From: a candidate division KSB1 bacterium
GTDB lineage: Bacteria; Zhuqueibacterota; Zhuqueibacteria; JANLFK01; Oleimicrobiaceae
Assembly: GCA_034506335.1 (NCBI GenBank)
Contig: JAPDPR010000001.1
Coordinates: 220,020-284,019 of the forward strand
Direction: 5' to 3'
DNA length: 64,000 nucleotides
The translations under genes were made by a program, and so were the position numbers. A model generated the notes under the pieces. That model searched no databases. It saw only the letters and a list, made by a program, of their open reading frames with translations, and was not told the origin of the DNA. Each line of letters starts with the position of its first letter. Position 1 is the stretch's first letter. Of this stretch, positions 9,006 to 17,316 are shown in pieces.

Positions 9006-12000
9006 GTGATGACAATGGTGCGATTCACTTTGCTCTCCCCAACCCTGGTCAGGCTAGAGTTCTCCCCCAGCGGTTCCTTTGTGGACCAGCCTTCGGTGGT
9101 GGTGACCAATCGCTCTTGGCCACGGCTGGAAGCGAAGGAGTATGCCCGTGACGGCTTCCTCTGTCTGGAGGGAGAGCGCCTCCGCATCCGGTACCGCGAG
9201 GATTCCGGCCCGTTTGCGCCCCACAACCTCGAAATCACGTATCGCCATGGGAGCCAATGGCGGAGCTGGCGGCCAGGGCAAAGCGACCCCCACAACCTGG
9301 GCGGCACCTTGCACAGCCTGGACGGCGTTTCCGAAAGTAGTCTGCCTCCTTTGCCCGACGGCATCCTCAGCCGCAGCGGCTTCTACGTGCTCCAAGACGA
9401 GCGTCACGCCTTGCTCACGCCCGAGGGGTGGCACGCTCCCCGCAAGGAACCGGATGCGCAAGACTGGTATTTCTTCGGCTATGGGACGGACTATGGTTTG
9501 GCTCTTCAAGAATACGCCCGGCTCACTGGCGCCATACCGCTGTTGCCACGCTGGACCTTTGGCGCCTGGTACTCCCGCTACTGGCCCTATAAGGAGCAGG
9601 AACTGCGCGAAGTAGTGCTTCGCTTCCAGAGGGAGGGCTTTCCCCTGGACGTGCTGGTCATCGATGTGGACTGGCATCTTCACGGCTGGGAAGGGTACGA
9701 CTGGAATCCCGCTTACTTTCCTAAGCCAGAGGAGTTTCTTGCGTGGCTTCACCGCCAGGGACTCAAGGTCACTCTCAACAATCACCCCGGGCTACTTCCA
9801 CGAGAGGAGAGCCGCTACGCTGAGGTGTGTGCACGACTTGGCACAGGCAGCTTGGCACCTGATGGCTCTTTCGTCTTCAATCTAGCCCTGAAGGACCACG
9901 CCGAGGTGTTCATGGACCTGCTGCACAAACCGTTTCACGCACAAGGAGTGGACTTTTGGTGGATCGACGGTGCAGCAGCGGCGGCGCCCGGTGTGAACGG
10001 GCAGATGTGGACGAACAAGGTCTACTTCGAAAAGAGTCAGTCCTACACGGGTAAGAGAGGCCTCATCTTCAGCCGCTACGGAGGACCGGGTTCCCACCGC
10101 TACCCCATCTGTTTCTCCGGCGACACTTATTCTGATTGGGGCGTGCTCCGCTACGAGATCGCCTTCACGGCGACTGCAGGCAATGTTCTGATCCCTTATT
10201 GGACGCATGACATTGGCGGCTTTTTCGGCAACAAGCTGGACGATGAGCTCTACGTGCGCTGGGTGCAATTCGGCGCATTGAGCCCTTGCCTGCGCCTGCA
10301 TAGCGACCATGGCATACGCGAACCATGGCATTACAACGCCAAAGCCCAACGCATCGTGCGCCACTTCTTTCAGCTCCGCTACCGCTTGCTACCGTACCTC
10401 TACACCTATGCGCACGAGGCCCATCAGAGAGCCTTGCCCCTCTGCCGACCCCTTTACTTGGAGTGGCCGCACGTTGAAGAGGCATATACTTATCCTCACG
10501 AATACCTTTTGGGACGCGAACTTCTGGTTGCACCGATCGACGAGCCGGGTCGGCGTAGGGTGGCCACAAAAGAAGTCTATTTCCCACCGGGCGCATGGGT
10601 GGACCTCTTTACCGGCAGACGCATCCAGGGGCCAAAGGTGGCGGTGTGGCGCTCGTCTCTGGCGGAGATGCCGCTCTTTGCCCGCGCAGGCGCTATCATC
10701 CCCCAGGCCAACGAAGCGCGCAGCGGCACCCCTGAGACGCTCAGCATCGACGTCTACACGGGCTCTGCCGGCTCGTTTGCGCTCTACGAAGATGACGGCG
10801 AGACGCTGGCCTTCCAGAGCGGCCAATACCGCATCACGCCTATCATCTACGAAATCATTTCCGGGCACCATAGGGTGACCTTGGGGCCAGCAACCGGGAG
10901 TTATCCCAGTGCGCCGAAGGCCCGGGCCTATGTGGTTCGGTTAGTTGGGCTTCCAAAGCCGGCAGGGGTAGCCTTGAACGGCCGCAACTTGCCCCAGGCG
11001 CGGAGCAAAAGGGTTCTTGACACCAGCGAACAGGCGTGGCATTTTGACAAGAAGGCTCGTTGGGTGCTGGTCAAAACCGGACTTCGCTCCCCGAGCGAGC
11101 CGATAGTCATCTCGGTAAACTGCACAGCGGACGCCGAGTATTTGCAGCTCCTGGCTACTGCCGAACACTGCCTGCACCAGGTAGAAAGGGTGGCTAAGCT
11201 GGTACCGACCGAATCTGTGTGGGCGCCGTTGAGGCGTGAGGTGTGGACCCTAAAGAAGCGGGTCCACGCATATTGGAAGGGGGCTGTAAGTGGGACGGCG
11301 GGAAAGGAGCTGCTGCGCAATGAACTTGAAGGAACTACCGCGACCCTGCGTGGCCTCGCAGAGCGTGTGGCACGTTTGCCAGATACGGGGAGACACCGCG
11401 CTCTCCTTGAGCAGCTCTTTGAGCTTGTGGCATGCCCACGGCTGGGCGAGGTGCTCGGCGGCCAGGCCACCTTGCCTATTTCCTGCACCTTCGCCTCTGG
11501 CGCGGTTGCACCTCCCATCCTGGTGCGTAGCCGACTGGAAGTGAGCCCGGAGTGGCAGCACTGTGTGCAAGGAAGCGAGATAGTAGAGGGGAAACTGCTG
11601 CCAGGCGAGGTGTTCACGGTTCGGTTCCTCGTGACGCCTCCGACGCGCTTCAGCGTCGACCGCGTATTTTTCAAGCTGAACAATTCGTTGCGCTGGAACA
11701 ACCAGGAATTTGACTACCCGGCGGAGTTTGTCTTCCCGGCGACGTTTCTGCAGGCATACCACCTGATAGGACCTTTCGACAATCTTGATGGGCAGGCGTT
11801 GGACCGGATGGAACCGCCGGAGTACGAAATTGACCTCGGTGCGCGCTACCAGGGCAGGTTTGGGCAGGTACGTTGGCAGAAGTGGCAGTGGCGTCCACCC
11901 CGTCGGTCCACCGGCGCAGTGTTTATCAACTTGCGCAACACCATCTGGTCCGGGCATGATGTAGCCGCCTATGCCGTGACCGAGCTGGAAAGCCCCAAGG

Positions 12001-12254
12001 AGATGCAGGTGCTCTTTGCCCTGGGCTCCACTGGCGGGTATCGGCTGTGGGTGAACGGGGAGATGGTGCACGTACATCGCCAGCAAAGGCCGGCAGAGAT
12101 TGGACAGGATCGCCTCCTTGTTCACCTCCGCGCCGGCCGCAACCGCGTGCTCATCAAGTCGGCGCACACGGGGGGGAGCTGGGGCTTTTTCCTTCAGGTA
12201 ACCGATACGCGTGGGCGACCCGTTCCCGGGCTGATCAACACGTACGTCGAGTGA
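9006..12254 (+). CDS. GH31 family glycosidase with long C-terminal extension
   Basis: About 1080 residues (GTG 9006, ATG 9009 and ATG 9015 are equally possible starts). The GH31 (alpha/beta)8 domain spans about residues 150-560: VLVIDVDWH, then the nucleophile Asp321 in FWWIDG, the acid/base Asp373 in FSGDTYSDW, and WTHDIGGF. This places it with alpha-glucosidase/alpha-xylosidase-type retaining enzymes. A beta-sandwich (about 570-690) follows. The last 380 or so residues include an alpha-helical bundle (about 700-800) and beta-rich modules (VFFKLNNSLRWNN; AYHLIGPFDN; LWVNGEMVHVHR, resembling a jelly-roll sugar-binding domain). There is no signal peptide, so it acts in the cytoplasm, fitting the coupled MFS transporter. 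Substrate is not deducible. Confidence 0.9.
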   Translation: MMTMVRFTLLSPTLVRLEFSPSGSFVDQPSVVVTNRSWPRLEAKEYARDGFLCLEGERLRIRYREDSGPFAPHNLEITYRHGSQWRSWRPGQSDPHNLGGTLHSLDGVSESSLPPLPDGILSRSGFYVLQDERHALLTPEGWHAPRKEPDAQDWYFFGYGTDYGLALQEYARLTGAIPLLPRWTFGAWYSRYWPYKEQELREVVLRFQREGFPLDVLVIDVDWHLHGWEGYDWNPAYFPKPEEFLAWLHRQGLKVTLNNHPGLLPREESRYAEVCARLGTGSLAPDGSFVFNLALKDHAEVFMDLLHKPFHAQGVDFWWIDGAAAAAPGVNGQMWTNKVYFEKSQSYTGKRGLIFSRYGGPGSHRYPICFSGDTYSDWGVLRYEIAFTATAGNVLIPYWTHDIGGFFGNKLDDELYVRWVQFGALSPCLRLHSDHGIREPWHYNAKAQRIVRHFFQLRYRLLPYLYTYAHEAHQRALPLCRPLYLEWPHVEEAYTYPHEYLLGRELLVAPIDEPGRRRVATKEVYFPPGAWVDLFTGRRIQGPKVAVWRSSLAEMPLFARAGAIIPQANEARSGTPETLSIDVYTGSAGSFALYEDDGETLAFQSGQYRITPIIYEIISGHHRVTLGPATGSYPSAPKARAYVVRLVGLPKPAGVALNGRNLPQARSKRVLDTSEQAWHFDKKARWVLVKTGLRSPSEPIVISVNCTADAEYLQLLATAEHCLHQVERVAKLVPTESVWAPLRREVWTLKKRVHAYWKGAVSGTAGKELLRNELEGTTATLRGLAERVARLPDTGRHRALLEQLFELVACPRLGEVLGGQATLPISCTFASGAVAPPILVRSRLEVSPEWQHCVQGSEIVEGKLLPGEVFTVRFLVTPPTRFSVDRVFFKLNNSLRWNNQEFDYPAEFVFPATFLQAYHLIGPFDNLDGQALDRMEPPEYEIDLGARYQGRFGQVRWQKWQWRPPRRSTGAVFINLRNTIWSGHDVAAYAVTELESPKEMQVLFALGSTGGYRLWVNGEMVHVHRQQRPAEIGQDRLLVHLRAGRNRVLIKSAHTGGSWGFFLQVTDTRGRPVPGLINTYVE

Positions 12255-12278
12255 CCCAAGGAAGGGTGAATCAGGCCG

Positions 12279-14681
12279 ATGGTCATCGAGTCTCTGCAGC
12301 TGCGCAATTATCGACGCTTTCGATTTTTGGAGCTGGAGTTTCCCGAGAACTTGATCGGCATCATTGGGCCCAACGGGGCCGGCAAGAGCACGATCGTCGA
12401 AGCGCTGGGGTGGGCGCTGTATGGCAACCGCATCGTGCGCACCGACAAGTCCGACGTCCGCTCCCAATTCGCCTCAGTGCGCGACGTGTGCGCTGCAGAG
12501 CTGGTGTTCTCATGTGCAGGCCATCAATACCGAGTCGTGCGCCAACTAAAGGGGAAAAATGCGATTGCCGAGGCGGCCATCTACAGGGACGGGGTCGAAA
12601 CGCCCGCAGCCGTGCAAGATTCTGGCGTCACCGAATTTGTGGAAAAGCTCCTGGGCCTGGACTACCAGTCGTTTTTTGCTTCGGTGTTTGCCAGACAAAA
12701 GGAGTTGGACACCTTTTCGCGCCTCGCTACGGCCGAGCGCCTCAAGTGCATTAACCGGCTCATCAACATCGAGCAGATTGACCGCATCCGGGAGCAGGTA
12801 CGGCAGGATCGCAACAGGCGCCGCGATTACAGCGATGGCCTTAGGGCGAGTCTCAAGGACGAAAGGCTCCTCCGGGAGCAACTCGCCCAGCTCGAGGCGC
12901 GCATTGCTGACAAGAAGGTCCAGGAAGGGCAGGCAAAGGCCGCTTTGGAAAAGGCACGGCAGGCGTTGCGCAAGGCCAAGACCCAGCTCGAGGCGCTGAG
13001 TGTCACGCGCGACCGCTTTGTCCAGCTCTCCTCACGCCAGGAGCACCTCACTGGCGCCATAAGGCAATGGCAGGAATCTCTGGCCAGCGCCAGGCGCCAG
13101 CTGGAAGAGCTAGAGCAAGCAAAGGTGAGACTGGAGCAGATGGCGCCTCAACTGAAAGAGCTCTCTGGGGTGCGTGCCGAGAAGGAGCGTCTGGACAAGG
13201 CCGCGACCGCCTTTGCCTCACGCCAAGCAAAGGAAGCCGAACTGGCGCGCCTCCGGCAGCAGATGGAAAGCCTTTCAAGTTCCATCGCCGAGCTGGAAAG
13301 CACGGCGGCAACGCTGGGCCAACTCACCGCCCAACTGGAGGAAGTGAGCGCCAGCATCGGAGTACTCGAGAGGCAACTCGAAAAGGCCGAGGAACACATT
13401 CGACAATTGGCCTCAGACCGGAAAACAGTCGAGAACAGAGGCATAGATCTGCGGCACAAAAGGGAACAAGTGGAACAGTTGGGGCCCACGGGTCCCTGTC
13501 CTGTCTGCACCCGCCCCCTCGGCGAGCAGCACGCCGCTGTGCTCCGCAACTTTACGCAGCAGCTGGAGCAGCTCCGCCAGGACTACCGTCGCTATCAGGA
13601 GCAGGAACGCCTCGCCATTCAAGAGCGCACCCGCAGCAAGGAGGAGCTTGCCAGACTCCGTCGCCTCCAGGAGGAGCTCTTGCCAAAGAGACAGTCCGCC
13701 TTCGAGGCGTCCAAGCAGTTGGCACAGGCGCAGAGGCTTCTGACCGAGCACCAACAAAGGTGTAGGGTCTTGGAGCAAGAGATCGCCGCCCTCGGACCCA
13801 TCGCCTATGATGAGAAGACCCACCAAACCCTCAAGCGGCGCTTAGACGAGCTGACCGACTTGCATAATCAGGCCCTCACCCTCCAAGGTACGGTGAACCA
13901 GCGCCCGCGTGTGGAGGCGGAAGTCACACGGCTGCAGCGCTCCATCGAAACGGCAACCGCAGAGCTTGCCGAACTGCGCGAGGAAATCAACTCTGTCGGG
14001 TTCGACGAGCAGGCCTACCAGCAGGCCCGTGAAGAAGTAGAGAGGTGCACACAGATGGTAGAAAAGCACCAGGATGAGCACTACCAGGTGCGCGAGGAGC
14101 TTCTCTCTCTGACAAAGGAAAAGGAGCGGGTCCTGGCTGAATTGGATGAGCACCAACGGCAGTTGCAGGCAATCGCCGAGGCTGAAGATGAGGCGCGCTA
14201 TTTGGACCTCTTAGACTATCACTTCGACCGATTCCGGCAGGAACTTGCCAACCGCTTGCGCCCGTTGATTGCCGCGCGAGCCTCCGAGCTGCTTCGTCTT
14301 ACCACGCAAGGACGCTATTCGCTCCTGGAGCTGGACCACGAATACAACGTCCGCCTTTACGATGGTACGACGCCCTACCCTCTGGCCCGCTTTTCCGGCG
14401 GCGAGCAGGACCTCACCAATCTCTGCCTGCGCATCGCCATCAGCCAAGTGGTAGCTGAGCGGAGTGGCGTGACACCCATGAATTTCATCGTCCTGGACGA
14501 GATTTTTGGCTCCCAGGACGAACATCGGCGCGAACTGATCCTCAACGCACTGAACACGCTGTCGGCGCGCTTCCGGCAGATATTTGTCATAACCCACATA
14601 GAACAGGTGCGCGACAGCCTCCCTGTAGTCATTAGCGTGGCAGAACAAGGAGAACACGAGAGCGTCGCACGCTTCGTGTAG
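12279..14681 (+). CDS. sbcC: SbcC/Rad50-type SMC ATPase
   Basis: 800 residues. Walker A GPNGAGKST is at residues 30-38. Long coiled coils (about 180-395 and 430-640) flank a zinc hook CPVC at 407-410. The C-terminal half supplies the ABC signature SGGEQDL (about 705) and Walker B FIVLDE (about 735), ending with a D-loop GSQDEHRR. This is the full Rad50 plan: head, arm, hook, arm, head. The nuclease partner SbcD/Mre11 is not in the window, so it must be elsewhere if it exists. At 800 residues it is shorter than E. coli SbcC (about 1050) and closer to archaeal Rad50. A GGAAGGG lies 13 nt before the ATG. Confidence 0.88.
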   Translation: MVIESLQLRNYRRFRFLELEFPENLIGIIGPNGAGKSTIVEALGWALYGNRIVRTDKSDVRSQFASVRDVCAAELVFSCAGHQYRVVRQLKGKNAIAEAAIYRDGVETPAAVQDSGVTEFVEKLLGLDYQSFFASVFARQKELDTFSRLATAERLKCINRLINIEQIDRIREQVRQDRNRRRDYSDGLRASLKDERLLREQLAQLEARIADKKVQEGQAKAALEKARQALRKAKTQLEALSVTRDRFVQLSSRQEHLTGAIRQWQESLASARRQLEELEQAKVRLEQMAPQLKELSGVRAEKERLDKAATAFASRQAKEAELARLRQQMESLSSSIAELESTAATLGQLTAQLEEVSASIGVLERQLEKAEEHIRQLASDRKTVENRGIDLRHKREQVEQLGPTGPCPVCTRPLGEQHAAVLRNFTQQLEQLRQDYRRYQEQERLAIQERTRSKEELARLRRLQEELLPKRQSAFEASKQLAQAQRLLTEHQQRCRVLEQEIAALGPIAYDEKTHQTLKRRLDELTDLHNQALTLQGTVNQRPRVEAEVTRLQRSIETATAELAELREEINSVGFDEQAYQQAREEVERCTQMVEKHQDEHYQVREELLSLTKEKERVLAELDEHQRQLQAIAEAEDEARYLDLLDYHFDRFRQELANRLRPLIAARASELLRLTTQGRYSLLELDHEYNVRLYDGTTPYPLARFSGGEQDLTNLCLRIAISQVVAERSGVTPMNFIVLDEIFGSQDEHRRELILNALNTLSARFRQIFVITHIEQVRDSLPVVISVAEQGEHESVARFV

Positions 14682-14949
14682 GAAGGGGTGGGTGAGAAGA
14701 GCCTCGGGGAAAGGTGGGAGACCCGACCCTGGCGAAAGGCTGCACAGGCATAGTGGGCCCGAGAAAGATGCCATCAACAAGGAAGCCATGCGCCCAACTC
14801 GCCACCACGAGGGCAGACAACACAGGCACTCGCCCTCTTGCTCCTTTGCAACGGCCCCGATCGCGCTCGCACCCCTCGTGGTGCGCAATGCTTCCCCTAA
14901 AAGCTCGCTCCGCACCTGCCCGGGGGGCCTGCAATAGTCGGTTCGCTGC

Positions 14950-16005
14950 CTAGCAACCTGCCGGTCTCTGCCCGTCGTATCCGTGAGAAGCCAGGTGCTC
15001 CCGACGCGACATCGCGCTCAGCGAGACCCCCTCGCTCCACGCGCACGCCATGCCGACCATGGTCACGCTGAACACGGCTGTGGCATGGGCCACCACAGCA
15101 AAGCTCAGGGCCACGCTCTTGTCAACCCCGAACAGGGTGAGCGACAACACGGCCAGGTAGTGGTAGGTACCCACGTAACCGGGCGAGGAGGGAACCACGA
15201 TGCTTATGGTGGTGATGACCAGCACCACCAGTGCTGCAGACAATCCCACCCCAGAGCCGGCTAGGCCAAATGCGAGCATCACGCAGTAGAGGTTCACCAG
15301 GTACCCCACCCAAAGCAGCACCGATATGACCGCCACCACTGGGTAGTCTGCGGATCGGCGGAGCGGCATCAAGCCGGCGACAAAATCGCGCAGGAGGCGG
15401 AGAGCGCGTTCACGGAGGCCCTGGCCAAATGGGCGCAAGCAAGAGTTCGCCAGACGCAGCGCTGGCTCGGTCTTTACCTTTAGCAGCACTAAGAAGAGCA
15501 CCAACGCGGCCGTGGCGCCCAACATCAGGTATCCGCTGGTGCCCACCTCGCTGGGGATGGCCACGGAGGGCGGGAAAGGCCTCAGAGTCAGCGTCAAGGC
15601 GGTGATCAGCAGCAACGACACCATGTCGATGACCCGCTCCAACGCTATCGTGGCAAAGACGGCGCTCCCCGAAAGCTTTTCTTTTCGGCCGATCACATAG
15701 GCACGCACCAGCTCCCCCAAGTGCGCCGGCAAGAGCGTATTGGCGAAGTAACCAACCATGAGGGCCGAAAAGAGCGGCCAGAGGCGGATGTGCTTCACAG
15801 GGTCCAGCAGGTATTGGTGGCGCACGGCCCGCAGCCAGTGGGCCGTGAAGAGGGCAGCTACCCCGGGCAGCAGGTACCAATAGTTGGCTTGCCGAAATGC
15901 TTCAGCCATCCGATGGGCGTCCACTTTGCGAAAGGCGATCCACAGGAAAAAAATGCTCAACGCGATCCCCAGCGCCATCTTCCACCTGTTTCCGTTCCGC
16001 GCCAC
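14950..16005 (-). CDS. Lysylphosphatidylglycerol-synthase-TM / flippase-like membrane protein
   Basis: 351 residues with about eight membrane helices. It carries the family signatures of PF03706: GELVRAYVIGR (residues 97-107), ALERVID (121-127) and, late, PSSPGYVGTYHYL. Members include YbhN, AglD-type proteins and the flippase half of MprF; many sit beside glycosyltransferases, but this one lies 47 nt downstream of ychF. No synthase domain is fused. A lipid-linked-sugar or phospholipid flipping role is known for relatives; the substrate here is unknown. Confidence 0.82.
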   Translation of the reverse strand: MARNGNRWKMALGIALSIFFLWIAFRKVDAHRMAEAFRQANYWYLLPGVAALFTAHWLRAVRHQYLLDPVKHIRLWPLFSALMVGYFANTLLPAHLGELVRAYVIGRKEKLSGSAVFATIALERVIDMVSLLLITALTLTLRPFPPSVAIPSEVGTSGYLMLGATAALVLFLVLLKVKTEPALRLANSCLRPFGQGLRERALRLLRDFVAGLMPLRRSADYPVVAVISVLLWVGYLVNLYCVMLAFGLAGSGVGLSAALVVLVITTISIVVPSSPGYVGTYHYLAVLSLTLFGVDKSVALSFAVVAHATAVFSVTMVGMACAWSEGVSLSAMSRREHLASHGYDGQRPAGC

Positions 16006-16052
16006 TCCTGTTCTCCCTTGCTTTACCTTCTCATGCCTCCCGGTCGTCGTGC

Positions 16053-17144
16053 CTACACGTGAAAGCGGAACGTGATGACGTCTCCGTCTTGGACTATGTA
16101 CTCCTTCCCTTCCAGACGGAGGAGGCCCTTGTCGCGGCAGCGGGCCAGCGAGCCCTGCGCTTGGAGGTCCGCTATGCTGACCACTTCCGCGCGAATGAAG
16201 CCGCGCTCAATGTCGCTATGGATTGCGCCAGCTGCTTGCCTGGCCGTGGCGCCGCGTGGGATCGTCCAGGCACGCACCTCGTCGCTCACGTAGGTGAAAA
16301 AGGTCAGTAAGCCAAGCAGCTCGTAGGACTGCCGCACGATTCTGGACATGGCCGGCTCTTCAATCCCCATCTCCGTGCAAAAGACTGCGGCTTCCTCCGG
16401 TTCGAGCTCGGCCAGTTCCATTTCCATTTTAGCGCAGGCAGCCGACACCATGCACCCAGGGCCTCCAATGAGATCTGCGTGTGCAGCTACAATAGCCTGC
16501 GCTTCAGGAAGCTGCGCTTCGCCGATATTCAGCACCACCAGCATCGGCTTTCGGGTGAGAAACTGGTAAGGGCGGACAAGCCGCTCTTCTTCTGCGCTGA
16601 GATCAAGCTGGCGTAAGGGCTGCTCCTTCTCCAGAAGCGCAAGGCAGCGCTCCATGAGCACGACTTCACGCTGCTCATCTGCGCTGTGCGTCTTGAGCAC
16701 ACTCTTTCGTAGTTTGTCCAACCTGTGCTCCACGATGCCCAGGTCAGAGAGGAGGAACTCCATGGCAAGGAGGCCAAAGTCGCGCCTGGCGTCGATACTG
16801 CCTTCCGGGTGCGGCACCGTTTGGTCGACAAAGAGGCGCAGGACCACCAGCAGCGCATCGAAGACTCGCACTCTGCCCAAGAGCTGGTCACCAAGCCCAC
16901 TCTTTTTGCTCGCCCCTTTTTCTACCCCGGCAAGGTCGGTGTATTCGACGGTGGTAGGAGTGACCTTCTTCGGCTGAAAAAGCTGCGCGAGGAAATCCAG
17001 CCGGGGATCCGGGACTTTGACTACGCCCACATGTGCCTCCTCTTTTGCCCCGAGGAAGCTATCAACTCGTGCATGGCCGCGAGTCAGGGCGTTGAAAAGC
17101 GTGGTTTTGCCGCAGAGCGGCAGACCGACGATTCCTATGCGCAC
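16053..17144 (-). CDS. ychF: Redox-regulated ATPase YchF
   Basis: 363 residues from GTG 17144, with AGGAGA seven bases upstream. The P-loop is GLPLCGKTT (residues 7-15) rather than the usual GLPNVGKST, so this is the divergent YchF branch. G3 is DLAG (70-73). G4 is NIGE (206-209), the NxxE form that makes YchF prefer ATP over GTP. A TGS domain fills the C-terminus (about 280-363, with TIPRGATARQAAGAIH and EGKEYIVQDGDVITFRF). YchF/OLA1 proteins bind ribosomes and respond to oxidative stress. The gene is followed 47 nt later by the flippase-like gene. Confidence 0.92.
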   Translation of the reverse strand: MRIGIVGLPLCGKTTLFNALTRGHARVDSFLGAKEEAHVGVVKVPDPRLDFLAQLFQPKKVTPTTVEYTDLAGVEKGASKKSGLGDQLLGRVRVFDALLVVLRLFVDQTVPHPEGSIDARRDFGLLAMEFLLSDLGIVEHRLDKLRKSVLKTHSADEQREVVLMERCLALLEKEQPLRQLDLSAEEERLVRPYQFLTRKPMLVVLNIGEAQLPEAQAIVAAHADLIGGPGCMVSAACAKMEMELAELEPEEAAVFCTEMGIEEPAMSRIVRQSYELLGLLTFFTYVSDEVRAWTIPRGATARQAAGAIHSDIERGFIRAEVVSIADLQAQGSLARCRDKGLLRLEGKEYIVQDGDVITFRFHV

Positions 17145-17316
17145 GCCACTCTCTCCTTACGCGTTGACGCACTCACAGGCTCTCCCCCCATTGCTACGAG
17201 CGGTTCCCGAGAAACTTCGTCACACTTGTTCCTTCCGGCACCTGAGCGATCAATTCCCGCGCCAAGGTGTTCGCGAGGAATGCCAATCCAGACCCATGCC
17301 CTCTTTCCCCAAGCCT

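Noticed and set aside
11250..12467. 405-codon minus-strand open frame
   Set aside because: Antisense to the GH31 C-terminus, which has clear domain character; no family resemblance.
14682..14949. Possible structural RNA (RNase P, SRP or tmRNA) between sbcC and the flippase-like gene
   Set aside because: None of the conserved cores of these RNAs is visible on either strand, and the region appears to be ordinary spacer between convergent genes.
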